Source: Demequina sp. NBRC 110057 (GTDB lineage Bacteria > Actinomycetota > Actinomycetes > Actinomycetales > Demequinaceae). From it: a stretch of DNA of 64,000 nucleotides. Under the pieces are notes generated by a model, which was given only the letters and a program-made list of their open reading frames with translations, was not told the DNA's origin and made no database searches. Of the stretch, positions 35,788 through 44,795 are shown one piece after another (the first letter of the stretch is position 1; every line of letters begins with the position of its first letter). The stretch spans positions 558,001 to 622,000 of the forward strand of contig NZ_BBRN01000003.1 in assembly GCF_002090175.1 (NCBI RefSeq), written 5' to 3'. Both the position numbers and the translations under genes were made by a program.

Positions 35788-36899
35788 CCGACACCCCCCA
35801 GCAGCCCACCCCCTCCGCGGACGACGCGGTCGCCGGCGACGCCGTCGCCACCGAGCCAGTTCCCGCGCCGGCGCCCTCGGCCGCCGCGCCCGCCCCCGCC
35901 GAGCAGGCGACCCCAGCGGCGCCGGCCGCCGCGTCGGGGCCGGGCGCGACGTCGGAGGCGCGCGCGGCGCTCGGTAGGATCCGCACCGAGGTGGGCAAGG
36001 CCGTCGTGGGCCAGGACCAGGTCGTCACCGGTCTCGTCATCGCGCTGCTGTGCCGGGGGCACGTGCTCCTCGAGGGGGTGCCGGGTACCGCCAAGACGCT
36101 GCTCGTGCGCGCCCTGTCTCGCACGCTCGGCGTGGAGTCGTCGCGTGTGCAGTTCACCCCCGACCTCATGCCGGGCGACGTGACCGGCTCGCTGGTCTAC
36201 GACGCCCGCACCGCCGCTTTCTCGTTCCGCGAGGGCCCCGTGTTCACCAACCTCCTGCTCGCTGACGAGATCAACCGCACTCCCCCCAAGACCCAGGCCT
36301 CGCTGCTGGAGGCGATGGAGGAGCGCCAGGTCACCGTCGACGGCGAGTCGCGCCCCCTGCCCGACCCGTTCCTGGTGATCGCCACCCAAAACCCCGTGGA
36401 GTACGAGGGCACCTACCCCCTGCCCGAGGCCCAGCTTGACCGCTTCCTGCTCAAGCTCACGGTCCCGCTTCCCGCCCGCGAGGCCGAGGTCGAGGTGGTG
36501 CGCAGGCACGCGGCCGGCTTCGACCCGCGCGACCTCGACGCGGCCGGCGTCCAGACCGTCGCGTCCATCGCCGACCTCGAGGCGGCGCGCGCCGAGGCCG
36601 CCACGGTGACGCTCAGCGACGAGGTTGCCGGCTACATCGTCGACGTCTGCCGGGCGACCCGCGAGGCCGCCTCGGTGGGGCTTGGTGTCTCGCCGCGAGG
36701 CGCCGCCGCCCTCATGAAGACGGCGCGGGCGTGGGCGTGGATGCGCGGTTCGACGTTCGTGACGCCCGACGACGTGAAGACGCTCGTCGAGTGGACGCTG
36801 TCCCACCGCATCCAGCTGCGCGCCGAGGCCGAGCTCGAGGCCGTGACCACCCGCGCCGTCCTCGCGTCGGTGCTCGCGTCCGTCCCCGTGCCCCGCTAA
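35784..36899 (+). CDS. MoxR-family AAA+ ATPase
   Basis: A 371-residue AAA+ protein. Residues 1-55 are a Pro/Ala-rich extension. The Walker A is GVPGTAKT (98-105), Walker B is LLLADEINRTPPKTQ, sensor 1 is FLVIATQNPVEYEGTYPLPEAQLDRF, and the lid domain follows. MoxR ATPases act as chaperones for cofactor or complex assembly together with von Willebrand-type DUF58 partners. The adjacent DUF58 gene, four bases downstream, is the likely partner. Confidence 0.92.
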   Translation: MTDTPQQPTPSADDAVAGDAVATEPVPAPAPSAAAPAPAEQATPAAPAAASGPGATSEARAALGRIRTEVGKAVVGQDQVVTGLVIALLCRGHVLLEGVPGTAKTLLVRALSRTLGVESSRVQFTPDLMPGDVTGSLVYDARTAAFSFREGPVFTNLLLADEINRTPPKTQASLLEAMEERQVTVDGESRPLPDPFLVIATQNPVEYEGTYPLPEAQLDRFLLKLTVPLPAREAEVEVVRRHAAGFDPRDLDAAGVQTVASIADLEAARAEAATVTLSDEVAGYIVDVCRATREAASVGLGVSPRGAAALMKTARAWAWMRGSTFVTPDDVKTLVEWTLSHRIQLRAEAELEAVTTRAVLASVLASVPVPR

Positions 36900-36903
36900 G
36901 CGC

Positions 36904-38196
36904 ATGTACATCACCGGCTGGACGGCGCTGCTCGCGGCGCTCGGGGCCGTGCCGGCCTTCTGGTCGTCCGGCCGCACCTTCGCGTGGCTGTGGATCATCG
37001 GAGTGCTGATTCTCGCCGCCGTCGACGCGTGGCTCGCGCCGCGCGCGACGGCGGTCGGGATCCGGCGTACCCCGGTGGGGGCCGTCCGCCTCACCGAGTC
37101 CACGAGCGCGACCGTCGAGGTGGCCAACCTGGGCACGAGGCGCATGCGGCTGACCGTGCGCGACGCGTGGCAGCCCTCGGCGGGCGCGAGCCAGTCGCGC
37201 CACCGCATACGCCTCGCCGCCGGCGAGTCGGCGCGCCTCACCACGGAGCTCACGCCGACCAGGCGCGGTGACCGCCGCGCGGACAAGGTCACCGTGCGCC
37301 TGCAGGGACCGCTGCGGCTCGCCGGACGTCAGCGCTCGATCGACGCTGTCGGCCACCTGCGCGTGCTCCCCGAGTTCGCCTCGCGCCGCCACCTTCCCTC
37401 CCGCCTCGCACGCCTGCGCGAGATCGACGGCCAGACCGCGGTGCAGCTGAAGGGCGCGGGAAGCGAGTTCGACTCGCTGCGCGAGTACGTCATCGGCGAC
37501 GACGTGCGCACCATCGACTGGCGCGCCTCCGCTCGCCGGGCCGACGTGCAGGTGCGCACCTATCGCCCCGAGCGCGACCGTCGCGTGCTGACGGTGGTCG
37601 ACACATCGCGCACCTCAGCGGCGCGCGTGGGCGACGCGCCGCGGCTCGACGCGTCCATCGAGGCGACGCTGCTGCTGTCCGCCCTCGCCTCCCGTGCGGG
37701 CGACCGCGTGCAGGTGACGGCCTTCGACCGGGTCGAGCGCGCTCGCGCCGCGGGCGCCACGGGCCCCGCGATGATGCCCGCTCTCGCCGACGCGCTCGCC
37801 ACCGTCGAGCCTGCCCTCGTCGAGCCCGACTGGCCCGCGCTCGCGCGCCTCATCCAGGGGCGGCTCAGCCAGCGCGCGCTCGTCGTCATCCTGACCGCCA
37901 TCGATGTCGCCGCCGTCGACTCGGGTTTGCTCGACACGGTGCGTGCGTTGTCGCGCTCGCACGTGGTCATGGTCGCTGCCGTCGAGGACCCCGACGAGGC
38001 GGCGATGCTCGCCGGCCGCGAGGACGTGCACGAGGTGTACGGCGCGGCCGCCGCGGCGCGCGCCTCCCTCGAGCGCTCGGGGATCGCGATGCGGCTGCGC
38101 CAGATGGGCGCGGAAGTGGTCCAGGCCTCACCCGATGGCTTGGCGCCCGCCGTGGCGGATCGCTACCTCGCGCTCAAGGCCACCGGGCGGCTGTAG
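36904..38196 (+). CDS. DUF58 domain protein, likely MoxR partner
   Basis: A 430-residue protein with two N-terminal hydrophobic segments (residues 4-45), a beta-rich region, and the DUF58 signature GAGSEFDSLREYVIGDDVRTIDWRASARRADVQVRTYRPERDRRVLTVV around residues 178-230 (shown here in part), then a vWA-like fold. It is encoded immediately after MoxR, as in most actinobacteria. The cluster probably builds or regulates an envelope complex, which is inferred from membrane topology only. It converges on the SpoIIM-like gene without an obvious terminator. Confidence 0.88.
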   Translation: MYITGWTALLAALGAVPAFWSSGRTFAWLWIIGVLILAAVDAWLAPRATAVGIRRTPVGAVRLTESTSATVEVANLGTRRMRLTVRDAWQPSAGASQSRHRIRLAAGESARLTTELTPTRRGDRRADKVTVRLQGPLRLAGRQRSIDAVGHLRVLPEFASRRHLPSRLARLREIDGQTAVQLKGAGSEFDSLREYVIGDDVRTIDWRASARRADVQVRTYRPERDRRVLTVVDTSRTSAARVGDAPRLDASIEATLLLSALASRAGDRVQVTAFDRVERARAAGATGPAMMPALADALATVEPALVEPDWPALARLIQGRLSQRALVVILTAIDVAAVDSGLLDTVRALSRSHVVMVAAVEDPDEAAMLAGREDVHEVYGAAAAARASLERSGIAMRLRQMGAEVVQASPDGLAPAVADRYLALKATGRL

Positions 38197-38214
38197 GCCC
38201 CCAGGCGCCGTCGG

Positions 38215-39210
38215 TCACGCGCTGACGGCGACGGTGTCGACGCGGAAGTCACCCTCGACGTCACCGCTCACCTGGGCACGTGCCGCAACCCTGCCGAAGC
38301 CGAAGACGTACACCCAGAAAGCGGCGCAGGCGGCGACCCCGATGAGGTCCTTGATCGCCCACGGGATGGCGGAGCCGGTGATGAAGCCCTCGATGAGGCC
38401 CGAGACGAGCAGGACTCCCGCCAGGCCGAGCGCGACACCGAACGCCGTCCTGCCCTCCTGGGCGAGCGCCTCGCCGCGCGTGCGGGGGCCGGGAACGAGC
38501 ATCGTCCAGCACAGCCTCAGCCCCGCCGCCGCGGCGACGAACACGGCGGACAGCTCGAGCAGCCCGTGCGGGGCGAGCAGCTGGAAGTACACGTCCAGCA
38601 GCCCCGCCTCGGACATGATGGCGCCGGCGACACCCAGCTGCAGGACGGTGTTGTACAGCAGGAACAGCGGGTAGATCCCGGTGATCCCGAGCGCGATGCA
38701 TTGCGCGGCGATGAACCAGTTGTTGGACCACACCGACGCGGCGAACGAGCCCGAGTCGTACTCGACGTAGTAGTTGGCGAACTCCTGGTGGGCGAAGGCC
38801 GCTCGCGTCTCGGGGTCGCCCACGAGGGCGAGCGACTCGGGATGCGTGACGGTCCACCACGCGGACAGCGCCGCAAGCGCGACGACGGCGAGGGACACCG
38901 TGACCGCCCACCAGCGGACGCGGTACAGCGCCGCAGCAAGGCCGTAGACGAGGAAGCGCCGCACGGGATGCGTCGAGGTCTCGTGGGCGCCAGTGAGCCA
39001 CACGCGCGCGCCGGCGACGAGGATCGACAGGCGAGTGACGAGTGCTGGCTCGGGGGCCGCCGACCTCACGGCCGACAGGTCTCCCGCGGTGGCCTGATAG
39101 AGCCGCGTCATCTCGTCGGCCTCAGCGCCGGTCAGCCGGCGCCGGCGGGTGAGCTCGCGCAGGCGCGCCCAGCGGGGCTCACGTGCGCGAGTGAGGGCGT
39201 CGACATCCAC
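38215..39210 (-). CDS. stage II sporulation protein M-like membrane protein
   Basis: A 331-residue membrane protein of the SpoIIM/DUF95 family. The N-terminal 60 residues are cytosolic (REPRWARLRELTRRRRLTGAEADEMTRLYQ), followed by about six hydrophobic helices and the family segment WSNNWFIAAQCIALGITGIYPLFLLYNTVLQLG. In actinobacteria it occurs with MoxR/DUF58 and RDD genes irrespective of sporulation. GTG at 39210 (VDVDALTR) is preferred to the longer frame because the extension has no family similarity. It is divergent from the RDD gene. Confidence 0.87.
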   Translation of the reverse strand: MDVDALTRAREPRWARLRELTRRRRLTGAEADEMTRLYQATAGDLSAVRSAAPEPALVTRLSILVAGARVWLTGAHETSTHPVRRFLVYGLAAALYRVRWWAVTVSLAVVALAALSAWWTVTHPESLALVGDPETRAAFAHQEFANYYVEYDSGSFAASVWSNNWFIAAQCIALGITGIYPLFLLYNTVLQLGVAGAIMSEAGLLDVYFQLLAPHGLLELSAVFVAAAAGLRLCWTMLVPGPRTRGEALAQEGRTAFGVALGLAGVLLVSGLIEGFITGSAIPWAIKDLIGVAACAAFWVYVFGFGRVAARAQVSGDVEGDFRVDTVAVSA

Positions 39211-39253
39211 GCCGCTACGATGCCACACAACACCGACAACGCGCGGAGGAACC

Positions 39254-40078
39254 ATGCAGGACGACGAGATCCTCATCGGCGAGGGCGTGGCGCTGTCCAC
39301 CGGCGCGGCGCCCGTCACCCTACGGATGCTGTCGGGGCTCATCGACCTCATCGTCTACGGGGCGACGGCGCTATTCTCCTTCCTCGCGATCGCGAACACC
39401 CTGGGACCGCTGCTGAACGGCGCGGCCTGGCGTGCCGTCGCCATCCTCACGGTCGTCGCGACGCTTGTGCTGCTGCCCGCCACCGTCGAGACGCTCACCC
39501 GCGGGCTGTCGATGGGCCGGCTCGCCGTGGGGCTGAGGGTGGTGCGCGACGACGGCGGGCCCATCTCCTTCCGCCACTCGTTCATCCGCGCCTTCGTGGG
39601 GCTCGCGGAGATCTACATGACGTGGGGAATGATCGCCGTGACGTCCTCGATGGTCTCGGCGCGCGGCAAGCGCCTGGGAGACATCCTCGCGGGCACGTAC
39701 GCGATGCGCGTGCGAGGCGGGGCCAAGGCGCTGCCGCCGCTCACCATGCCCCCGCACCTGGCGCAGTGGGCTGCGCAGGCCGACATGCGCCGCCTGCCCG
39801 ACGGCCTCGCGCTCACCAGCAGGATGTTCCTCGCGCGGGCCGCGGCGCTGCGCCCCGACTCTCGCGCCCGCCTGGGCACGGAGCTCGCGAACCGCGTCCT
39901 CGAGCACGTGTCTCCCCCGCCCCCGGATGGCACCCACCCCGAGTACGCGATCGCGGCCGTCCTCGCCGAGCGCGCCGGGCGCGAGTACCGCCTCGAGCTG
40001 CGCCGCCAGGAGCGCGCGGCAGCGGACGAGGCCCGCGTGGGGGCCCTCCCCTACGGCATCACCGACGCCGAGAACTGA
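39254..40078 (+). CDS. RDD-family membrane protein
   Basis: A 274-residue protein. Residues 20-160 hold the RDD domain, with Arg in VTLRMLSGLIDLIVYG, Asp in the first helix, RGLSMGRLAVGLRVVRDDG, and SARGKRLGDILAGTYAMRVR. The C-terminal 110 residues are soluble. GGAGGAACC lies just before the ATG. It closes the MoxR cluster and is followed by a strong bidirectional hairpin. Confidence 0.88.
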   Translation: MQDDEILIGEGVALSTGAAPVTLRMLSGLIDLIVYGATALFSFLAIANTLGPLLNGAAWRAVAILTVVATLVLLPATVETLTRGLSMGRLAVGLRVVRDDGGPISFRHSFIRAFVGLAEIYMTWGMIAVTSSMVSARGKRLGDILAGTYAMRVRGGAKALPPLTMPPHLAQWAAQADMRRLPDGLALTSRMFLARAAALRPDSRARLGTELANRVLEHVSPPPPDGTHPEYAIAAVLAERAGREYRLELRRQERAAADEARVGALPYGITDAEN

Positions 40079-40080
40079 AA

Positions 40081-40119
40081 CGCCGCATCGGCCCTCCCGT
40101 GAGGGCGGCCGATGCGGCG
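40081..40119. terminator. bidirectional terminator between the RDD gene and ahcY
   Basis: CGCCGCATCGGCC and GGCCGATGCGGCG form a perfect 13-bp stem; an inner CCCTC/GAGGG pairing extends it. It lies between two convergent genes. Each arm again carries the GCATCGG/CCGATGC heptamer. Confidence 0.8.
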
Positions 40120-40138
40120 GTCACCGCACGCTGACGCG

Positions 40139-41581
40139 TCAGTAGCGGTAGTGGTCGGGCTTGAACGGGCCGTGCTGCGGCACGCCGAGGTAGTCGGCCT
40201 GGTCGGCGCTCAGCTCCGTCAGGCGCACGCCGAGGGCGTCGAGGTGGTCGCGCGCGACCTTCTCGTCGAGGACCTTCGGTAGGCGGTGGACGCCGAGGGG
40301 ATACGCCTCGAGGTTGACCCACAGCTCGAGCTGCGCGAGCACCTGGTTGGCGAACGACGTCGACATCACAAAGCTGGGGTGACCGGTCGCGTTGCCGAGG
40401 TTCAGCAGGCGGCCGGCGGACAGGATGATGACCGAGTGCCCGTCCGCAAAGGTCCACTCGTCGACCTGCGGCTTGATGGGCTGGTGCTTGGCGCCCGAGC
40501 GGGCAAGGCCGGCCATGTCGATCTCGTTGTCGAAGTGGCCGACGTTGCCGACGATGGCCTTGTCCTTCATCGCGGCCATGTGCTCGACGCGAATGATGTC
40601 CTTGTTGCCGGTGGTGGTGATGAAGAAGTCGGCGCGGTCGACGACGTCCTCGATACGGGCCACCTCGTAGCCGTCCATCGCCGCCTGCAGCGCGCAGATG
40701 GGGTCCACCTCGGCGACGACCACGCGCGCTCCCTGGCCGCGCAGCGCCTCTGCCGCTCCCTTGCCCACGTCGCCATAGCCGGCGACGAAGACCAGCTTGC
40801 CGCCGATGAGGACGTCGGTGGCGCGCATGAGGCCATCGGGAAGCGAGTGGCGGATGCCGTAGCGGTTGTCGAACTTGGACTTGGTGACCGAGTCGTTGAC
40901 GTTGATCGCGGGGAACAGCAGCTCGCCGCGCGCGTGCATCTGGTCGAGGCGGTGCACGCCGGTCGTGGTCTCCTCCGAGGTGCCGCGCAGCACCTTCGCC
41001 ATACGCGTGAAGCGGGTGGGGTCGGCGGCGAGCGAGCGGCGCAGCACCTTGCGCATCGACTCGATCTCCTCGTTGTAGGCCGGGTCCTCCTCCTCGAGCG
41101 GCTCGGGGACGGCCCCGGCGGCCTCGAAGCGGACGCCCTCGTGCACCAGCAGGGTGGCGTCGCCACCGTCGTCAAGGATCATCGTGGGGCCATCGACGCC
41201 GTCCCAGGTGAGGATACGGTCGGTGTACTCCCAGTACTCGTCGAGGGTCTCGCCCTTAACGGCGAACACTGGCGGGCCGGCGGGCGCGGAGAAGGTGCCC
41301 GGCCCCACCACGACGGCCGCGGCGGCGTCGTCCTGGGTCGAGTAGATGTTGCACGAGGCCCACCTGACCTCGGCGCCGAGCGCCGTGAGGGTCTCGATGA
41401 GCACAGCGGTCTGGGTGGTCATGTGCAGCGAGCCGGCGATGCGGGCGCCGGCGAGGGGGCGCGAGTCGCCGTACTGCTCGCGCAGGCTGGTGAGGCCCGG
41501 CATCTCCTGCTCGGCAAGGCGGATCTGGTGGCGACCGGCCTCGGCGAGGGCCAGGTCGGCGACGACGTGCTCGTGGGTCAC
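40139..41581 (-). CDS. ahcY: S-adenosylhomocysteine hydrolase
   Basis: A 480-residue enzyme that splits S-adenosylhomocysteine to adenosine and homocysteine and so sustains methylation. Landmarks are [20 protein letters not shown], the [15 protein letters not shown] substrate segment, FDNRYG, the NAD-binding [19 protein letters not shown], and the C-terminal DHYRY. It has the roughly 40-residue insertion typical of the longer bacterial and plant type. GTG at 41581 follows AAGGAG by five bases. It is the last gene of manB, cation efflux, ahcY. Confidence 0.97.
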   Translation of the reverse strand: MTHEHVVADLALAEAGRHQIRLAEQEMPGLTSLREQYGDSRPLAGARIAGSLHMTTQTAVLIETLTALGAEVRWASCNIYSTQDDAAAAVVVGPGTFSAPAGPPVFAVKGETLDEYWEYTDRILTWDGVDGPTMILDDGGDATLLVHEGVRFEAAGAVPEPLEEEDPAYNEEIESMRKVLRRSLAADPTRFTRMAKVLRGTSEETTTGVHRLDQMHARGELLFPAINVNDSVTKSKFDNRYGIRHSLPDGLMRATDVLIGGKLVFVAGYGDVGKGAAEALRGQGARVVVAEVDPICALQAAMDGYEVARIEDVVDRADFFITTTGNKDIIRVEHMAAMKDKAIVGNVGHFDNEIDMAGLARSGAKHQPIKPQVDEWTFADGHSVIILSAGRLLNLGNATGHPSFVMSTSFANQVLAQLELWVNLEAYPLGVHRLPKVLDEKVARDHLDALGVRLTELSADQADYLGVPQHGPFKPDHYRY

Positions 41582-41583
41582 TG

Positions 41584-42522
41584 CTACTCCTTGTCGGGCG
41601 CGGGCTCGGCGAGCACGTGCCGCAGGTCGGGTTCGATGAAGATCAGGCGGGCGACGGGGACCGCCTCGCGGATGCGCCGCTCGGCGTCGTCGGTGTCACG
41701 CGCGAGCACCTCGATGGTGGTGCCTGGCCGCACCCCGACCTTCGCGGCGATCATGAGGTCGTCGGGGCCCAGGTGCATGGTGCGCAGGTGGATGATATCC
41801 GTCATCGGCGAGGCGGCGAAGGCGCCGCGGATGAGGGCGAGGTCCTCTGCCGTCGCGGACTCGCCCATGAGCAGGGACTTCGTCTCGCGGGCGAGGATGA
41901 TGGCGTTCGTCACGAGCAGCACGCCGATCAGGGCGGTGCCGACGGCGTCCCAGATGCCGTCTCCCGTGATGAGCGTCATGGATACGCCGAAGAACGCGAA
42001 CACGAGGCCCACGAGAGCGGCCGAGTCCTCGAGCAAGATGACCGGGATCTCGGGCGAGCGCGAGCGGCGGATGTAGGCGAACCAGCCGAGGTTGCCGCGA
42101 TGCTGATTCGCCTCGTGCACCGCGGTGCGCAGCGACAGTCCCTCCATCACCATGGCGATCAGCAGGACCACGAGGGGTACCCACGCCCAGGACTCGATGG
42201 GCTCAGGTTCCTGCCACTTCTCCCACGCCTCGTACAGAGAGAACAGGCCTCCCAGGGAGAACAGCATGATGGCGACGAGGAACGCGTAGTAGTACCGGTT
42301 CCTCGCGTACCCGAAGGGGTGGGTGTCGTCGGCGGCCTGGCGCGCCTTGCGCTTGCCGACAAGGAGGAGGATCTGGTTGCCGGAGTCCACCACCGAGTGG
42401 ATGGCCTCGGCCAGCATGGACGAGGCTCCGGTGAGCGCCCACGCGCCGAACTTCGTGACGCCGATGCCGAGGTTGGCGCTCAGCGCAGCGACGATCGCCT
42501 TGGTGCCCTCCCCCTCGGACAT
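41584..42522 (-). CDS. cation diffusion facilitator family transporter
   Basis: A 312-residue membrane protein with about five to six helices. Motifs: [22 protein letters not shown] (helix II metal-site region, His and Asp), [25 protein letters not shown], and [16 protein letters not shown] (helix V, Glu/Asp). CDF proteins export zinc, manganese or cobalt; the ligands HxxxD and E/DxxxD are compatible but do not fix the metal. Its ATG directly follows the manB stop with no gap. Confidence 0.9.
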   Translation of the reverse strand: MSEGEGTKAIVAALSANLGIGVTKFGAWALTGASSMLAEAIHSVVDSGNQILLLVGKRKARQAADDTHPFGYARNRYYYAFLVAIMLFSLGGLFSLYEAWEKWQEPEPIESWAWVPLVVLLIAMVMEGLSLRTAVHEANQHRGNLGWFAYIRRSRSPEIPVILLEDSAALVGLVFAFFGVSMTLITGDGIWDAVGTALIGVLLVTNAIILARETKSLLMGESATAEDLALIRGAFAASPMTDIIHLRTMHLGPDDLMIAAKVGVRPGTTIEVLARDTDDAERRIREAVPVARLIFIEPDLRHVLAEPAPDKE

Positions 42523-43941
42523 CTAGGCCTCCCTGATGAGGGCGAGGGCGCGGTCGCGGATGTCCTCCATGACCGCGTGGTCGGCCGCCTCGACGTTGAG
42601 GCGCAGCAGCGGCTCGGTGTTGGAGGCGCGGACGTTGAGCCACCAGCGCGGCTCGGCGTTCCAGTGCGACAGCGTCATGCCGTCGAGGCCGTCCTCCTCG
42701 GCGCCCTCGGCGGAGAAGGCAGCGCGCACCCGCTCGCGGGCCGCGTCGGCATCGGCCACCGTCGAGTTGATCTCCCCCGACGCGACGTACGGGTCGCGCG
42801 GCGCGATCATCTCGCTGAGGGGGCCGTCCTGCTCGCCGAGCGCCGCCATCACGTGCATGGCGGCCAACATGCCGGTGTCCGCGTAGAAGAAGTCGCGGAA
42901 GTAGAAGTGCGCCGAGTGCTCCCCGCCGAAGACCGCGTTGAGGTCGGCCATCATCGCCTTGATGTTGGAGTGGCCTACCTTGGAGCGCACGGGAGTGGCG
43001 CCGGACGCGGCGAGCTGCTCGGGCACGGCGCGCGAGGAGATGAGGTTGTGGATCACGGTGGGCTGGGCGCCGGTCGCGGCCTCCCTGGCGGCCTCGCGCA
43101 GCCCCACGAGGGCAGTGATGGCCGATGCTGGCACCACCTTGCCGCGCTCGTCCACGACGAAGCAGCGGTCGGCGTCGCCGTCGAAGGCGAGGCCGAGGTC
43201 GGCGCCGTGCTCGAGGACGGCGGCCTGCAGGTCCACAAGGTTGGCGGGGTCGAGGGGGTTCGCCTCGTGGTTCGGGAAGGTGCCGTCGAGCTCGAAGTAC
43301 AGCGGGACGATGTCGAGGGGCAGCTCGGCGAGGCCGGCGGCGGTGCCGAGCACCGCAGGCACGGTGTGGCCGGCCATCGCGTTCGCGGCGTCCACCACCA
43401 CCTTGAGCGGGCGGATTCCGCGGAGGTCCACGAGCGAGCGCAGGAACGCCCCGTACTCGGCGAGCATGTCCTGCCCGCCCGCGTCACCCCGCCGCTGCGC
43501 GACCGGGATGCCGTCCGCGAGGTAGCGCCCCGTGAGGTCACGCACCGCGCCAAGCCCGGTGGTCTCGCCCACGGCGCGGGCGAGGGGGCGGCACATCTTC
43601 ATGCCGTTGTACGCGGCGGGGTTGTGCGACGCGGTGACCATGATGCCGGGCAGCTCAAGGACGCCGGAGGCGTGATAGAGGCCGTCGGTCGAGCACAGGC
43701 CGATCTCGGTGACGTCGACACCGCGGTCGCGCAGGCCGCCGCCGACGGCGGCGACAAGGGCGGGACCCGAGTCGCGCATGTCGTGGCCGATGACCACGCG
43801 GGAGCCTCCCTCGGGAAGCACCACAGCATCGGCGAAGGCGGCGCCGATGGCGCGCGCGACCTCCTCGGTGAGGTCCTCCCCCACGATGCCGCGGACGTCG
43901 TAGGACTTGATCAGGCCGGAGAGGTCAAGAACGTCTGTCAC
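42523..43941 (-). CDS. manB: phosphomannomutase/phosphoglucomutase
   Basis: A 472-residue alpha-D-phosphohexomutase. The catalytic serine is Ser105 in VTASHNP, the metal loop is FDGDADRC near 250, the sugar loop is GEHSAHFYFRDF, and the phosphate-binding loop is RASNTEPLLRL near the C-terminus. It makes mannose 1-phosphate for GDP-mannose and cell-envelope glycans. The location beside DUF3499 and whiB2 is the same as in mycobacteria (manB region). The transcript appears leaderless from a box just downstream of DUF3499. Confidence 0.95.
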   Translation of the reverse strand: MTDVLDLSGLIKSYDVRGIVGEDLTEEVARAIGAAFADAVVLPEGGSRVVIGHDMRDSGPALVAAVGGGLRDRGVDVTEIGLCSTDGLYHASGVLELPGIMVTASHNPAAYNGMKMCRPLARAVGETTGLGAVRDLTGRYLADGIPVAQRRGDAGGQDMLAEYGAFLRSLVDLRGIRPLKVVVDAANAMAGHTVPAVLGTAAGLAELPLDIVPLYFELDGTFPNHEANPLDPANLVDLQAAVLEHGADLGLAFDGDADRCFVVDERGKVVPASAITALVGLREAAREAATGAQPTVIHNLISSRAVPEQLAASGATPVRSKVGHSNIKAMMADLNAVFGGEHSAHFYFRDFFYADTGMLAAMHVMAALGEQDGPLSEMIAPRDPYVASGEINSTVADADAARERVRAAFSAEGAEEDGLDGMTLSHWNAEPRWWLNVRASNTEPLLRLNVEAADHAVMEDIRDRALALIREA

Positions 43942-43948
43942 GCCCCAC

Positions 43949-43954
43949 AGGCTA
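43949..43954 (-). promoter_or_regulatory. leaderless -10 box of manB
   Basis: TAGCCT on the minus strand, then seven bases, then GTG at 43941. Confidence 0.5.
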
Positions 43955-43959
43955 GTGCC

Positions 43960-44319
43960 TCAGGCGTCGGAGGACACGACCCTGAGGTGACCCCGGCGAG
44001 GCTCCGATGCCACGGGCGCCGCGACGGGCGCGAGCGGCGCGGGCGCTGGGCGGCCCGCCTCGCGCACGGCCCGGGCGAGCGCGTCGAGGTCGTCGGGGGT
44101 CGGGCCGGCATCCACCAGGTCCTGGTGAATGTGCACGACGTCCCACCCGCGCGGGGCGGTGAAGCGCTCGGCGTGGTGAGCGCACAAGTCGTAGCTGTGG
44201 GGCTCCGCCTGCGCCGCGAGCTGCCCGACGACCACGGTCGAGTCCATGTACACGTAGGTGAGCGTCGCCGCGGCGGCGCGGTCACAGGAGGTGCGGGTGC
44301 ACTGACGGGTCGACTTCAC
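43960..44319 (-). CDS. DUF3499 family protein
   Basis: A 119-residue actinobacterial protein. The N-terminus KSTRQCTRTSCDRAAAATLTYVYMDSTVVVGQL and the HSYDLCAHHAERFTAPRGW block define the family; the paired Cys residues and His suggest a zinc ribbon. The rest is an Ala/Pro-rich tail ending RRGHLRVVSSDA. Function is unknown. The gene is apparently leaderless and divergent from the zincin-like gene across 71 bases. Confidence 0.9.
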   Translation of the reverse strand: MKSTRQCTRTSCDRAAAATLTYVYMDSTVVVGQLAAQAEPHSYDLCAHHAERFTAPRGWDVVHIHQDLVDAGPTPDDLDALARAVREAGRPAPAPLAPVAAPVASEPRRGHLRVVSSDA

Positions 44320-44326
44320 AGATGCG

Positions 44327-44332
44327 ACGGTA
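44327..44332 (-). promoter_or_regulatory. leaderless -10 box of the DUF3499 gene
   Basis: TACCGT on the minus strand, then seven bases, then GTG at 44319. Confidence 0.5.
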
Positions 44333-44377
44333 CCCGCGCGACGACGCCGTCCGCCACTGCCACGCCGCCGGGCCGAG

Positions 44378-44383
44378 TAGCCT
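44378..44383 (+). promoter_or_regulatory. leaderless -10 box of the zincin-like gene
   Basis: TAGCCT, then seven bases, then ATG at 44391. Confidence 0.5.
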
Positions 44384-44390
44384 CGGCACC

Positions 44391-44795
44391 ATGGGCAGGC
44401 GCGATCGACACGACCGGGGCCTGAGGGCGCCGCTACTCCCCTACGACGTGCCCGCGTGGGCCTCCCGCGCGGAGCAGTTCGATGACCTGGTGCGTGACGC
44501 CGTCGAGCGCCTCGAGGAGCGGTGGGCCAAGGACTGGGGGCGCGTCGAATTCGGCACGGAGGACGTGCCGCCGTCCGACCCGACGCCGTGGGAGGAGGGG
44601 GTGCCGCTCGGGCGGCTCTTCCCCGCCGACCTCGGCCAGCCGGCGCGCGTGGTGCTGTACCGGCGCCCGGTCGAGCTAAGGGCGGACGGGCAGGAACGCG
44701 CCGCGCTGGTGCGTGACCTCGTCGCCGAGCACGTCGCCCACCTGGTCAACCGCGACCCGGAGGACGTCGACCCGGATTACGGGCTGCCGACGTAG
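44391..44795 (+). CDS. metallopeptidase-family (DUF1025 zincin-like) protein with degenerate HExxH
   Basis: A 134-residue protein of the small zincin family found next to DUF3499 and manB in actinobacteria. The family's HExxH would fall in VRDLVAEHVAHLVNRDPEDV near residue 110, where the sequence reads EHVAH, so the first His-Glu pair is out of register and a standard zinc site is unlikely. The first 25 residues are basic. Its last 19 bases overlap the 3' end of the convergent DUF5719 gene. ATG at 44391 is supported by the leaderless-type box. Confidence 0.8.
   Translation: MGRRDRHDRGLRAPLLPYDVPAWASRAEQFDDLVRDAVERLEERWAKDWGRVEFGTEDVPPSDPTPWEEGVPLGRLFPADLGQPARVVLYRRPVELRADGQERAALVRDLVAEHVAHLVNRDPEDVDPDYGLPT

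Noticed and set aside
41582-44390. SAM or SAH riboswitch upstream of ahcY
   Set aside because: ahcY is internal to an operon with 2-nt or zero spacing and the operon promoter is leaderless, leaving no room for a structured leader.
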